64,000 bases of DNA, from NCBI RefSeq assembly GCF_030376615.1, contig NZ_JARRAB010000014.1, positions 62,001 to 126,000 of the forward strand, read 5' to 3'. The position numbers were made by a program, and so were the translations under genes. This DNA is from Pseudomonas sp. sp1636 (lineage in GTDB: Bacteria; Pseudomonadota; Gammaproteobacteria; Pseudomonadales; Pseudomonadaceae). Under the pieces are notes generated by a model. That model made no database searches and was not told where the DNA came from. It was given only the letters and a program-made list of their open reading frames with translations. Shown piece by piece: positions 45,004 through 54,442 of this stretch; position 1 is the stretch's first letter, and the number at the start of each line of letters is the position of its first letter.

Positions 45004-45831
45004 ATGCACAGCCAGCCATCGGAACAACCTGTCGACAGTCAAGCGGGCGCCCAGCAAGAGTTGCCGTTCGCGTTGGTATACGGCCGGGCGGTGACCGAGA
45101 TGCCGCTGGATCTGTATATCCCGCCGGACGCGCTGGAGGTGTTTCTCGAGGCCTTCGAGGGGCCTTTGGATCTGCTGCTTTATCTGATCCGCAAGCAAAA
45201 TATCGATGTGCTGGATATCCCCGTGGCGGAAATCACCCGGCAGTACATGGGTTATGTCGAGTTGATGCAGTCGGTGCGCCTGGAACTGGCCGCCGAGTAC
45301 CTGGTGATGGCGGCGATGCTCGCCGAGATCAAGTCGCGCATGCTCCTGCCGCGTTCGAGCGAGGCCGCGGAGGAGGAGGACGACCCGCGGGCCGAACTGA
45401 TTCGCCGTCTGCAGGAGTACGAGCGCTACAAGGCCGCTGCCGAAGGGCTCGACATGCTGCCCAGGGTTGGCCGCGACCTGACGGTGCCGCGCCTGGAGGC
45501 GCCGCAGGCGCAGGCGCGCAAGCTGCTGCCGAGCGTCAATCTGGAGGAGCTGTTGTTGTCGATGGCGCAGGTGTTGCGCCGCGCCGATATGTTTGAAAGC
45601 CACCAGGTCAGCCGTGAGACGCTGTCCACCCGCGAGCGCATGAGCGAGGTGCTGGAGCGTCTCAAGGGCGGCGCTTTCGTGCCCTTCGTCGAGCTGTTTA
45701 CGGCTGCGGAGGGGCGCTTGGGCGTGGTGGTGACCTTTATGGCGGTGCTCGAACTGATCAAGGAATCGCTGGTCGAGCTGGTGCAGAATGAAGCCTTTGG
45801 ATCCATCCACGTGCGCGCGCGAGCCGAATGA
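45004..45831 (+). CDS. scpA: Segregation and condensation protein A
   Basis: 275 residues. The signature FEGPLDLLLYLIRKQNIDVLDIPVAEITRQYMGYVE and LAAEYLVMAAMLAEIKSRMLLP is the ScpA N-terminal SMC-binding domain; the C-terminal winged helix lies after about 190. A 35-residue leader precedes the domain, so the true start could be later. ScpA is the kleisin of the SMC condensin. ATGA overlap with scpB indicates coupling. Confidence 0.94.
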   Translation: MHSQPSEQPVDSQAGAQQELPFALVYGRAVTEMPLDLYIPPDALEVFLEAFEGPLDLLLYLIRKQNIDVLDIPVAEITRQYMGYVELMQSVRLELAAEYLVMAAMLAEIKSRMLLPRSSEAAEEEDDPRAELIRRLQEYERYKAAAEGLDMLPRVGRDLTVPRLEAPQAQARKLLPSVNLEELLLSMAQVLRRADMFESHQVSRETLSTRERMSEVLERLKGGAFVPFVELFTAAEGRLGVVVTFMAVLELIKESLVELVQNEAFGSIHVRARAE

Positions 45832-46643
45832 GCATGAACCTGAGCAATCCCCGCGAACTGGCCAGCCTGCTGGAAGCCTTCTTGCTCGCCTCCGGCAAGC
45901 CGCAATCGTTGGAGCGCCTGTTCGAGCTGTTCGAGGAGGCTGAACGCCCGGCGCCGGCGGTATTCAAAAAAGCCCTGGAGCAACTGCGCCAGTCCTGCGA
46001 GGGGCGCGCCTTCGAGCTGGTCGAGGTGGCTTCCGGCTACCGCCTGCAGGTGCGCGAGTGTTATGCGCCCTGGGTCGGGCGCTTGTGGGAAGAGCGTCCG
46101 CAGCGCTATTCGCGGGCCATGCTCGAGACCCTGGCGCTGATTGCCTACCGGCAGCCGATTACCCGCGGCGAGATCGAGGATATTCGCGGCGTGGCGGTCA
46201 ACAGCCACATCGTTAAAACCCTGCTGGAGCGCGAATGGATCCGCGTGGTCGGTCACCGCGACGTGCCGGGCAAACCGGCGATGTTGGCGACCACCAAGGC
46301 ATTTCTCGATCACTTCAATCTGCAAAGCCTCGATCAGCTACCGCCGCTGGCGGCCCTGCGTGAATTGGAGCCCGAGCCATTGCTGGCCTTCGACGACGAG
46401 CTCGCCGCGCCGCAAAGCCTGCAGGCCCGCGCCGATCTGGCGCTCGCCGATGAGCCGGTGGTGGAGGCGAGCGAGGAAACCAGCTTCAGCAGCCTGCTGG
46501 CCGAGCTGGACTCCATGGAGCAGGGCTTGAAGACCGACTTCGAGGATTTTTCGGCGCTGGCGGTGGATGAGGGTGAAGGCGACGAGCTGGCCGACCAGGC
46601 GCCGGTTATCGAAAAGACGGCTGGCTGTTCGTCTGCCGACTAG
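45828..46643 (+). CDS. scpB: Segregation and condensation protein B
   Basis: 271 residues. The two winged-helix domains occupy about 1-175, with the signature ETLALIAYRQPITRGEIEDIRGVAVNSHIVKTLLEREWIRVVGHRDVPGKPAMLATT. The C-terminal 95 residues are a poorly conserved acidic tail (FDDELAAPQSL, EASEETSFSSLL, VDEGEGDELAD). It dimerises and binds ScpA. The start overlaps the scpA stop by four bases. Confidence 0.94.
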   Translation: MSMNLSNPRELASLLEAFLLASGKPQSLERLFELFEEAERPAPAVFKKALEQLRQSCEGRAFELVEVASGYRLQVRECYAPWVGRLWEERPQRYSRAMLETLALIAYRQPITRGEIEDIRGVAVNSHIVKTLLEREWIRVVGHRDVPGKPAMLATTKAFLDHFNLQSLDQLPPLAALRELEPEPLLAFDDELAAPQSLQARADLALADEPVVEASEETSFSSLLAELDSMEQGLKTDFEDFSALAVDEGEGDELADQAPVIEKTAGCSSAD

Positions 46644-46741
46644 TCTCAAGCCGTGCGTGCGCCGCGTGTTTCGCGTATGATCCGCGCCCCTTCGACGACT
46701 TGCGGTCGTCCATCACTAGAGAAACACCGGGAGGTGCCCAG

Positions 46742-48025
46742 ATGAGTGAATCCGAAGAATACAGTCCAGCCGGCGAAAAACTGCAGAAAGTCATGGCGCG
46801 CATGGGCCTGGCCTCGCGCCGCGAGATTGAAGGCTGGATCAGCGCCGGCCGGGTCAAGGTCAATGGCGCGGTTGCCGGCCTCGGTCAGCGGGTCGACCTG
46901 CACGATGCCATCGCCATCGATGGCCGCCTGATCAAGCGCGAAGAAGCCGCCGAAAGCGTGCGCCGCGTGATTATCTACAACAAGCCGGAAGGCGAGATCT
47001 GCACCCGCGACGACCCCGAAGGGCGTCCGACCGTGTTCGACCGCCTGCCGCGGCCAAAAGAAGGGCGCTGGATCAACATCGGCCGCCTCGACATCAATAC
47101 CACCGGTTTGCTGATGTTCACCACCGACGGTGAGCTGGCCAACCGCTTGATGCATCCGTCCTACCAGATGGATCGCGAATACGCGGTGCGCGTGCGTGGC
47201 GAAGTCGACGATGACATGATCGAACGGCTGAAAGCCGGCGTGATGCTCGAAGACGGTCCGGCCAAGTTCACCGATATCAAGGTGGCGCCGGGCGGTGTGG
47301 GCTTCAATCACTGGTATCACTGCGTGGTGATGGAAGGGCGTAACCGTGAAGTACGCCGCCTGTGGGAGTCCCAGGGCTTGGTGGTCAGCCGCTTGAAGCG
47401 CGTGCGTTTCGGCCCGGTGTTTATCACCTCGGACCTGACCATGGGCCGCTGGCGCGAAATGAGCCAGCGCGAAGTGGATATTCTCAGCGAGGAAGTCGGT
47501 CTCAAACCGATCGCCTTGCCGGACATGAAAGAAAAGACCCGCGACAAGCTGGAGCGCTTGCAGCGCAAATCGGCCAAGCCGGTCGGTCGCGGCGAGCGTC
47601 CGGTGCGAACCTTGCGCCCGGCCCATGGTGGTGGCCAGGTGGACGCCGAGCAAGGCCGCTCGCGCGCACCCCGTGGCGAAGGTGCGGAGCGCCCGCCGCG
47701 CACCCCGCGCGGCGAAGGCGGCGAGCGTGCGGTACGTACTCCGCGCAGCGAAGATGGCGAGCGTGCGGTGCGTACCCCGCGCCCGCCGCGCGCAGACAAG
47801 GGCCGGGCGGAGCAGGGTCGTCCGCAGGGCAAGGGGACGCCAGTTGCCGAGCGGCCGCGGGATGTCAACAAGAAGAGCCCGAACAAACCCAAGTCTGTGC
47901 GTCCAGGCGTCGAGCTGAGCGAGCGTCCTGGGCGCAAGCCGGCCGCTCCAACCAAGCGGCGCAGCCAGCCGGCGGGCGAAGGGCAGCGTCCAGGCTTTGG
48001 TCGTGGCGGGCGCAAGCCAGAGTAA
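46742..48025 (+). CDS. rluB: 23S rRNA pseudouridine(2605) synthase RluB
   Basis: 427 residues from the ATG at 46742 (CGGGAGG site). An S4 RNA-binding domain (about 11-55, KLQKVMARMGLASRREIEGWISAGRVKVNG) is followed by the RsuA-type catalytic domain with GRLDINTTGLLMFTTDGE carrying the catalytic Asp. After about residue 265 the protein becomes a highly basic, disordered tail containing repeats of PRGEG-ERAVRTPR. Such tails are common in pseudomonad RluB. The gene ends before a bidirectional terminator. Confidence 0.94.
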   Translation: MSESEEYSPAGEKLQKVMARMGLASRREIEGWISAGRVKVNGAVAGLGQRVDLHDAIAIDGRLIKREEAAESVRRVIIYNKPEGEICTRDDPEGRPTVFDRLPRPKEGRWINIGRLDINTTGLLMFTTDGELANRLMHPSYQMDREYAVRVRGEVDDDMIERLKAGVMLEDGPAKFTDIKVAPGGVGFNHWYHCVVMEGRNREVRRLWESQGLVVSRLKRVRFGPVFITSDLTMGRWREMSQREVDILSEEVGLKPIALPDMKEKTRDKLERLQRKSAKPVGRGERPVRTLRPAHGGGQVDAEQGRSRAPRGEGAERPPRTPRGEGGERAVRTPRSEDGERAVRTPRPPRADKGRAEQGRPQGKGTPVAERPRDVNKKSPNKPKSVRPGVELSERPGRKPAAPTKRRSQPAGEGQRPGFGRGGRKPE

Positions 48026-48054
48026 CGGTGAGACGAGCCGCGATCTTTGGAGCG

Positions 48055-48084
48055 AAAAAAGGGACTCGATAGAGTCCCTTTTTT
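48055..48084. terminator. Bidirectional rho-independent terminator
   Basis: AAAAAAGGGACTC and GAGTCCCTTTTTT flank the loop GATA, with A and T runs on both sides. It lies between convergent rluB and the diguanylate cyclase gene and can serve both. Confidence 0.95.
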
Positions 48085-48097
48085 CTGTGTGCGGGTT

Positions 48098-49024
48098 TTA
48101 TCCGGCCATGCTCAGGCGATTGCGTCCATCGCGCTTGGCTACATAGAGTGCGCTATCGGCGCGCCGCAGCAGGCTCTCCGCTGATTCGCCGGCGAGCAGG
48201 CTCGCGCAGCCGAGGCTGATGGACACCTCTATCGGTCGGCCTTGGGCCAGGCATTGCAGCTCTTGCACGGCATGCCGCAAGCGCTCGCCGACCATGCCGG
48301 CGGCTTCGCGGCAGGTTCCCGAGAGCAGTACGAGGAACTCTTCGCCGCCGTAACGAAACACCATGTCGATGTTGCGCAGCTGGCTTTTCAGGGTGGCGGC
48401 CACGTCGATCAGCACCTCGTCGCCGACGCTATGGCCGTGGCTGTCGTTGATCCGCTTGAAGTGGTCGAGGTCGAGCATCAGCAGCGAGAGCGGTTGCTGG
48501 TTGCGTCGTGCCAGATCGATTTCACGCTGCAGAATCTGATCCATGGCAATGCGGTTGCCGGTGTTGGTCAGCGGGTCGCGCAGCGCACTCTGGATCGCGG
48601 CGCGGTAGAGCAGGGCATTGCGCAGCGGGAACAGCAAGCTGGCGAGCAGGGACTCCAATTGGCCGAGCTCCTCGTCGCTGAAGCGCTGCTGCCGGCGAAA
48701 AATCAGCTCGCCGAGGTATTCGCCTTCATGGCTCAACCGGTAACCGGCCGAGTGGTTGGCGCGCTCACCCAATTCCAGGCGCAGGTCAGAGGTTGGCTGT
48801 TGGTAAGTCAGTGCATCGAGCGGCACCAGGCCTTGCACGGCGGTGAAGAACAGTTTGAGGATGCGTTCGGCATCCAGGCTGGTCTGCAGTTGCATGCCGA
48901 GTTGCTGGCGCAGCTGTGCCAGGCTGATCGGGCGCAGGGAGCGCGTGCGATTGCCGGAAAAGCCCAGGCGCTGAAGCTTGGCTGCATCGAAATCGATAGT
49001 GTTGGTTTGGCTGGGGGTAACCAT
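48098..49024 (-). CDS. Diguanylate cyclase (GGDEF domain)
   Basis: 308 residues from the ATG at 49024. An N-terminal GAF-like sensor region (about 50-135) precedes a GGDEF domain (about 145-308). The active site is GGEEF (226-230, RYGGEEFLVLL). A product-inhibition I-site RxxD (RNID, 217-220) lies exactly five residues upstream, so the enzyme should be active and feedback controlled. It makes cyclic di-GMP, which favours biofilm over motility. No membrane segment or signal peptide is seen. Confidence 0.92.
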   Translation of the reverse strand: MVTPSQTNTIDFDAAKLQRLGFSGNRTRSLRPISLAQLRQQLGMQLQTSLDAERILKLFFTAVQGLVPLDALTYQQPTSDLRLELGERANHSAGYRLSHEGEYLGELIFRRQQRFSDEELGQLESLLASLLFPLRNALLYRAAIQSALRDPLTNTGNRIAMDQILQREIDLARRNQQPLSLLMLDLDHFKRINDSHGHSVGDEVLIDVAATLKSQLRNIDMVFRYGGEEFLVLLSGTCREAAGMVGERLRHAVQELQCLAQGRPIEVSISLGCASLLAGESAESLLRRADSALYVAKRDGRNRLSMAG

Positions 49025-49241
49025 GAATGCTGAACCTCTGGCGCATTGATGCGGCAACACTGGCTATAGAGCGAATTTCATGCCAAGAGGTTCGGGAGAT
49101 ATAAAAATTATTTGAACTCAGTCACTTACAGCAATCTTGCGCGGCCAGTGGCCAGTATCGCTGGTGCCTTTGCCGGCAAACTGTTGCCGGCCGGCGGGTG
49201 CGTTGCCATTTTTCTGCCGCTTCAGCTGGCGCTTGCGAGTC

Positions 49242-49982
49242 TTACTGGGCGTCGAATGCCTGGCCATTGACGCCGCTGCTGTCGGGGCCCATCAGGTACA
49301 GGTAGACCGGCATAATCGCCTCAGGCAGCGGGTTGCTCGCCGGGTTTTCCCCTGGATAGGCCTGGGCGCGCATATCGGTACGGGTGGCGCCCGGGTTAAT
49401 GCTGTTGGCGCGCACCGGCGCCACGCCGTCGACTTCATCGGCCAGAACCTGCATCAAGCCCTCGGTGGCGAACTTGGAGACCGCGTAAGCGCCCCAATAG
49501 GCGCGGCCTTTGCGTCCGACGCTGCTCGAGGTGAAGACCACCGAGGCGTCGCTGGAAAGCTTCAGCAGGGGCAGCAGGGTGCTGGTGAGCATAAAGGTGG
49601 CGCTGACATTGACCTGCATCACGCGCATGAAATTGTCGCCGGAGAGCTGCTCCAGCGGTGTGCGCGGGCCAACAATCGAGGCGTTGTGCAGCAGGCCATC
49701 GAGCTTGCCGAATTCGCGCTCGATCATGGCTGCCAGTTCGTCGTACTGGTGCGGTAGGGCGGTTTCCAGGTTGAACGGGATCACCGCGGGTTGCGGGTGG
49801 CCGGCGGCTTCGATGGCGTCGTAGACCTGGCAGAGGTTTGCTTCAGTCTTGCCCAGCAGCAGCACGGTCGCCCCGTGGCCGGCAAAGGTTCGGGCGGCGG
49901 CGGCGCCAATCCCGCGGCCGGCGCCGGTGACCAGGATCACCCGATCCTTGAGCAAATCGGGGCGGGCGGAATATTGGAACAT
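49242..49982 (-). CDS. yciK: Short-chain dehydrogenase YciK
   Basis: 246 residues from the ATG at 49982 (AAGGAG upstream). Classical SDR: TGAGRGIGAAAA nucleotide motif, HNAS in place of NNAG, catalytic Ser in FTSSSVG and YAVSK. The start DLLKDRVILVTGAG and the VRANSINPGATRT segment are those of the YciK family. It is the last gene of a minus-strand group with mupP and ubiG. A 110-base spacer containing a repeat element separates it from mupP. Substrate unknown. Confidence 0.88.
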   Translation of the reverse strand: MFQYSARPDLLKDRVILVTGAGRGIGAAAARTFAGHGATVLLLGKTEANLCQVYDAIEAAGHPQPAVIPFNLETALPHQYDELAAMIEREFGKLDGLLHNASIVGPRTPLEQLSGDNFMRVMQVNVSATFMLTSTLLPLLKLSSDASVVFTSSSVGRKGRAYWGAYAVSKFATEGLMQVLADEVDGVAPVRANSINPGATRTDMRAQAYPGENPASNPLPEAIMPVYLYLMGPDSSGVNGQAFDAQ

Positions 49983-50001
49983 GGGTGGCTCCTTCGGGGG
50001 C

Positions 50002-50042
50002 GGCAAGCCTCAAGCGGCAAGCATCAAGTTAAAAGCTAAAGA
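50002..50042. repeat. AAGC-rich dispersed repeat element
   Basis: GGCAAGCCTCAAGCGGCAAG continues into CATCAAGTTAAAAGCTAAA, the reverse-orientation relative of the elements near 14855 and 52973. It lies between mupP and yciK. Confidence 0.45.
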
Positions 50043-50092
50043 GTGGCTGCGGGCTTCCGGCCGCATGCGGGGGGGAGCGTGCGGCTGCTGCG

Positions 50093-50764
50093 TCAGCAGC
50101 TGCACAGCGCCCGTTCGAGCACTGCGCGCAGCTCCAGCGGGTGGTCGACTACTACGTCGGCGCCCCAGTTTCTCGGGTTGTCGTCCGGGTGAATATAGCC
50201 ATAGGTCACCGCCGCGGTTCTGGTTCCGGCGGCACGCCCCGACTCGATGTCGCGCAGGTCGTCGCCGACGAACAGGACGCTGGCTGGATCCAGGCCCAGT
50301 TGGCTGCAGGCCAGGATCATCGGCTCCGGATCGGGTTTGCTGTTGCTGACATGCTCCGGGCAGATCAGGATGGCCGAGCGCTCGGCCAGGCCCAGTCGCT
50401 GCATAATCGGTTCGGCGAAGCGCAGCGGTTTGTTGGTCACCACGCCCCAGATCAGCTTGGCCCGCTCGATATCGGCGAGCAGTTCATTGATGCCGTCGAA
50501 AGGGTGGGTCAGCACCGCACAGTGAGCCTGATAACGTTCGAGGAACTCTAGGCGCAGGGCTTCGAACTGCTCGGCCAGCGGATCCATGGCGAAACTCGCC
50601 GCAACCATGGCGCGGGCGCCGCCGGAAATTTGGTCGCGGATCAGTTTGTCATCCACTGCGGCGAGTCCGCGTTCGGCGCGCATCGCCTGGCAGATGGCGA
50701 TAAAGTCCGGTGCGCTGTCGAGCAGGGTGCCATCCATATCGAAAAGAACTGCACGCAAACGCAT
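50093..50764 (-). CDS. mupP: N-acetylmuramic acid 6-phosphate phosphatase MupP
   Basis: 223 residues. HAD-superfamily phosphatase: nucleophile loop [10 protein letters not shown] with Asp9 and Asp11, motif II GVVTNKP, motif III Lys in SKPDPEP and motif [11 protein letters not shown]. In Pseudomonas the gene between ubiG and yciK encodes MupP, which dephosphorylates MurNAc-6-phosphate in peptidoglycan recycling; phosphoglycolate phosphatase is the older annotation. The ATG overlaps the ubiG stop by one base. Confidence 0.88.
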   Translation of the reverse strand: MRLRAVLFDMDGTLLDSAPDFIAICQAMRAERGLAAVDDKLIRDQISGGARAMVAASFAMDPLAEQFEALRLEFLERYQAHCAVLTHPFDGINELLADIERAKLIWGVVTNKPLRFAEPIMQRLGLAERSAILICPEHVSNSKPDPEPMILACSQLGLDPASVLFVGDDLRDIESGRAAGTRTAAVTYGYIHPDDNPRNWGADVVVDHPLELRAVLERALCSC

Positions 50765-51462
50765 CAGGCCTCCTTGAGCGTTTGGAGCATGTAATTGACG
50801 TCGACATCCGCTTCCAACTTGTAATGTTTGGTCAGCGGGTTGTAGGTCAGGCCGATGATGTCTTTGACCTGCAGGCCGGCTTCGCGGCTCCAGGCGCCCA
50901 GTTCCGAGGGGCGGATGAACTTCTTGAAGTCATGGGTGCCGCGCGGTAGCAGGCGCAGCAGGTACTCCGCGCCTATCACCGCGAACATGTAAGCCTTGGG
51001 GTTGCGGTTGATGGTGGAGAAGAATACCTGGCCGCCGGGCTTGACCAGGGTCTGACAGGCGCGGATCACCGAGGCCGGATCCGGAACGTGTTCGAGCATT
51101 TCCAGGCAGGTGACCACGTCGAACTGCCCGGGCATTTCCAGCGCCAGGGCTTCGGCCGTGATCTGTCGGTACTGCACCGAGACGCCGGACTCCAGTTGAT
51201 GCAGCTGGGCCACGGCCAGGGGGGCTTCGCCCATGTCGATACCGGTTACTTCGGCGCCGCGCTGGGCCATGGCTTCGCTGAGAATGCCGCCGCCGCAGCC
51301 GATGTCGAGCACCTTCTTGCCGGCCAGGCTGACGCGTTCCGCAATCCAGTTGACCCGCAGCGGGTTGATCTCGTGCAGGGGTTTGAATTCGCTTTCGCGA
51401 TCCCACCAGCGGTGGGCGAGGGCTTCGAATTTGGCGATTTCGGCGTGATCGACGTTGCTCAT
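50764..51462 (-). CDS. ubiG: Ubiquinone biosynthesis O-methyltransferase
   Basis: 232 residues from the ATG at 51462 (AGGAAG site). SAM-binding motif VLDIGCGGG at 51-59, followed by the UbiG pattern [26 protein letters not shown] and the post-methyl motifs ([26 protein letters not shown]). It carries out both O-methylation steps of ubiquinone synthesis. It is co-translated with mupP downstream. Confidence 0.97.
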   Translation of the reverse strand: MSNVDHAEIAKFEALAHRWWDRESEFKPLHEINPLRVNWIAERVSLAGKKVLDIGCGGGILSEAMAQRGAEVTGIDMGEAPLAVAQLHQLESGVSVQYRQITAEALALEMPGQFDVVTCLEMLEHVPDPASVIRACQTLVKPGGQVFFSTINRNPKAYMFAVIGAEYLLRLLPRGTHDFKKFIRPSELGAWSREAGLQVKDIIGLTYNPLTKHYKLEADVDVNYMLQTLKEA

Positions 51463-51594
51463 AAGTCTTCCTGGGTGAAACGGCAAAATGGCAGGCCTGG
51501 GCTAAATGGCTTCATGTTGCCAGTTTCGTGGTTTGGAGTGGGTGTCTATTGCGCAGCCGATCCTATGTCAGGTTGTCGCAGCCAGACCGGTGTT

Positions 51595-52917
51595 CTATTG
51601 CTTGCTGGCGATCTTCGCCCCCCAGGCGCGAGCGTTGGCGATGATCCGTTGTTCGTCCAGGCGCGTCAGCCGGCCGGCGTCGAGCAGGTGCTTGCCGCCA
51701 ACCCAGACGTCTTCGACGCAGTCGCGGTTGCTGGTATAGATCAGTTGCGAAACCGGGTCGTAGATCGGCTGCTGGGCCAGGCCGGCCAGGTTGAATGTCA
51801 CCAGGTCGGCGGCTTTGCCCGGCTCCAACGAGCCGATCCGGTCATCCAGGCCGAGGGCGCGGGCGCCATTCAGGGTCGCCATGCGCAGAGCCCGGTGGGC
51901 ATCCAGGGCGCTGGCCGAGCCGGCGACGGCTTTGGCCAGCAGGGCGGCCGTGCGGGTTTCGCCGAGCAGATCCAGGTCGTTGTTGCTGGCGGCGCCGTCG
52001 GTGCCGATGGCCACATTGACTCCGGCCTGCCAGAGCTTTTCCACCGGACAGAAGCCGCAGGCCAGCTTGAGGTTGGACTCCGGGCAATGGATCACGCTGC
52101 TGTTGCTGGCCACCAGCAGGGCCAGATCCTCATCATCGATCTGGGTCATGTGCACGGCCTGAAAGCGCGGGCCGAGCAGGCCGAGTCGCGCCAATCGCGC
52201 CAACGGTCGCTCGCCATAGCGCTGCAGGCTCTGCTGCACCTCGAAGGCGGTTTCATGCACGTGCATATGGATGCCGGCATCCAACTCTTCGGCGAGTATG
52301 CGGATGTTTTCCAGCTTGTCGTCGCTCACCGTATAGGGGGCGTGGGGGCCGAAGGCGACGCTCAGGCGCGGGTGATGCTTGAGGTCGTCGAACAGTGCCA
52401 GCCCTTTGCGCAGCGCTTCGTCGGCATCGCGGGCGCCGGGAATGGGGAAATCCAGTACCGGAATGGTTATCTGCGCGCGCATACCGCTCTTGTGCACCAG
52501 TTCGCTGGCCACTTCGGGGAAGAAGTACATGTCCGAGAAGCAGGTGATGCCACCCTTGAGTTGCTCGGCGATGGCCAGTTCGGTGCCGTCCAGGACGAAG
52601 CGTTCATCCACCCAGCGGGCCTCGGCCGGCCAGATGTGCTGCTCCAGCCAATTGGCCAGCGGCAGTTCGTCGGCCATGCCGCGGAACAGGCTCATGGCGG
52701 CGTGGCCGTGAGCGTTGACTAGCCCCGGTGCCAGCAGTCGGCCGGGCAGTTCGCGGACTTCCAGTGCTTTGTGCTTGAGGGCTTCGGCCCGCGGCGCGAT
52801 CAGCGCGATGCGTCCGTCGCGGATGCCCAGGCCGTGCTCGTGCAGCACCACTCCCGCGGGTTCGACCGGCACCAGCCAGGTTGGGAGTAGGAGAAGGTCG
52901 AGAGGGGCTTCGGGCAT
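51595..52917 (-). CDS. mtaD: 5'-methylthioadenosine/S-adenosylhomocysteine deaminase-type amidohydrolase
   Basis: 440 residues from the ATG at 52917 (AGGAAG eight bases upstream). TRZ/ATZ-family amidohydrolase: metal site HGH at 70-72 ([10 protein letters not shown]), [16 protein letters not shown] and [13 protein letters not shown]. The Pseudomonas orthologue is a methylthioadenosine deaminase feeding methionine salvage through methylthioinosine. It is divergent from mtnA, the isomerase of the same pathway, over a 204-base gap, which supports the assignment. Confidence 0.88.
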   Translation of the reverse strand: MPEAPLDLLLLPTWLVPVEPAGVVLHEHGLGIRDGRIALIAPRAEALKHKALEVRELPGRLLAPGLVNAHGHAAMSLFRGMADELPLANWLEQHIWPAEARWVDERFVLDGTELAIAEQLKGGITCFSDMYFFPEVASELVHKSGMRAQITIPVLDFPIPGARDADEALRKGLALFDDLKHHPRLSVAFGPHAPYTVSDDKLENIRILAEELDAGIHMHVHETAFEVQQSLQRYGERPLARLARLGLLGPRFQAVHMTQIDDEDLALLVASNSSVIHCPESNLKLACGFCPVEKLWQAGVNVAIGTDGAASNNDLDLLGETRTAALLAKAVAGSASALDAHRALRMATLNGARALGLDDRIGSLEPGKAADLVTFNLAGLAQQPIYDPVSQLIYTSNRDCVEDVWVGGKHLLDAGRLTRLDEQRIIANARAWGAKIASKQ

Positions 52918-52972
52918 GCCTGGGGCTTCCTGCAAGTATCTGAATCGTCGAGTTTATAGGGGAATGTCGTGC

Positions 52973-53037
52973 GCTTGAAGCCGTGCAGCCATAAGCCGTA
53001 AGTTTCAGGCGGCAAGTAAAAGCGAAAAGCTTGACGA
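52973..53037. repeat. AAGC-rich dispersed repeat element
   Basis: GCGCTTGAAGCCGTGCAGCC, then ATAAGCCGTAAGTTTCAGGCGGCAAG and AAAGCGAAAAGCTTGACG, matches the elements near 14855 and 50002. It fills much of the mtaD/mtnA divergent region. Confidence 0.45.
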
Positions 53038-53121
53038 ACACTCGGGTGCCGAGTCGGGCGCTACGCCGCTTGCCGCCGTATCTCTGCGTATAATGGTCGG
53101 CTTTTCGGGGCGAGGTGTGTC

Positions 53122-54198
53122 ATGCGCGAGCAATTGTTAGCGGCGGAGAAGGTTCAGGCCATTGATTGGCGCGATGGCGCTCTGCATCTGCTCGATCAGC
53201 GCGTGTTGCCGTTCGAGCAAAGTTGGCATGTCTGCCGTTCGGCAGCGGCCGTCGCCGAGGCGATTCGCCTGATGGTGGTGCGTGGGGCGCCGGCTATCGG
53301 CATCAGTGCGGCCTACGCGGTGGTGCTCGGCGCGCGCGCGCGGGTGGCCGCGGGCGGTGACTGGCGTGCGGCCTTGGAGGCAGATTTTCAGGTGCTGGCC
53401 GAGTCGCGGCCGACGGCGGTCAATCTGTTTTGGGCGCTCAATCGAATGCGTGAGCGCATGGCGCGTATTAAAGAAGGTGAGGATCCGGTTGCGCTGCTGG
53501 AGAGCGAGGCGCTGGGTATTCATCAGAGCGACCGTGAAGCCAACCTGACCATGGCGCAGATCGGTGTCGACCTGATTCGCAAGCATCAGGGCAATCGGCA
53601 GAACCTGTTGACCCACTGCAATGCCGGTGCCCTGGCCACTGGCGGCTTCGGTACGGCGCTGGGGGTGATTCGCGCGGCCTACCTGGAGGGGTTGGTCGAG
53701 CGCATTTATGTCGATGAAACCCGTCCCTGGCTGCAAGGCTCGCGCCTGACCGCCTGGGAGTTGGCGGGCGAGGGTATCCCGGTCAGCCTGAATGTCGATT
53801 CGGCTGCGGCGCACCTGATGAAGACCCGCGGTATCACCTGGGTTATCGTCGGTGCCGACCGGATCGCCGCCAATGGCGATGTGGCGAACAAGATCGGCAC
53901 TTACCAGTTGGCGGTCAATGCCATGCACCATGGTGTGCGTTTCATGGTGGTGGCGCCGAGCTCGACCATCGATATGGCGCTGGAAAGCGGTGACGACATC
54001 CCCATCGAAGAGCGTGATGCCAGCGAGCTGCTGGAACTCAATGGTCAGCGAGTGGCGGCGGGGGTGGATGCGCTCAATCCGGTGTTTGACGTGACCCCGG
54101 CTGATCTGGTTGATTTCATCGTGACCGAGAAGGGGGTGGTTGAGCGGCCGGATGCGGCGAAAATGGCCCGCTTGATGTGCCGCAAGCGCTTGCATTGA
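53122..54198 (+). CDS. mtnA: S-methyl-5-thioribose-1-phosphate isomerase
   Basis: 358 residues, the family size. Key motifs are [32 protein letters not shown] with catalytic Cys166, [17 protein letters not shown] and [19 protein letters not shown] with catalytic Asp246. It converts methylthioribose-1-phosphate to methylthioribulose-1-phosphate in the methionine salvage pathway. GGGGCGAGG precedes the ATG, and a TATAAT box lies at 53089-53094 without a convincing -35. Confidence 0.96.
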   Translation: MREQLLAAEKVQAIDWRDGALHLLDQRVLPFEQSWHVCRSAAAVAEAIRLMVVRGAPAIGISAAYAVVLGARARVAAGGDWRAALEADFQVLAESRPTAVNLFWALNRMRERMARIKEGEDPVALLESEALGIHQSDREANLTMAQIGVDLIRKHQGNRQNLLTHCNAGALATGGFGTALGVIRAAYLEGLVERIYVDETRPWLQGSRLTAWELAGEGIPVSLNVDSAAAHLMKTRGITWVIVGADRIAANGDVANKIGTYQLAVNAMHHGVRFMVVAPSSTIDMALESGDDIPIEERDASELLELNGQRVAAGVDALNPVFDVTPADLVDFIVTEKGVVERPDAAKMARLMCRKRLH

Positions 54199-54442
54199 GC
54201 CGGTTGGGTGCACCCTCTCCCTGCTCGGTCAGTGGCCGCCTGGGGATAGGTGCGGGGCAGTGATTGTGATAAACTCCGGCGGTTTTCAGGGGCGCCGGCC
54301 ACGGTCGCCTTAACTGCGCAGATACATGGCATAACTCATTGATTTTTCGTGAGTCGCTGCGGGCATTAAGCTGCGGCGGCAAGCTTCGCCTCGTTCAGGA
54401 TGAATGACGCGGAGTTTCACCAGAAAAGGAACCAGGCTACTC

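Noticed and set aside
53089..53094. TATAAT box before mtnA as a full promoter
   Set aside because: The -10 box is perfect but no -35 box at 16-18 bases is recognisable, so it is mentioned only under mtnA.
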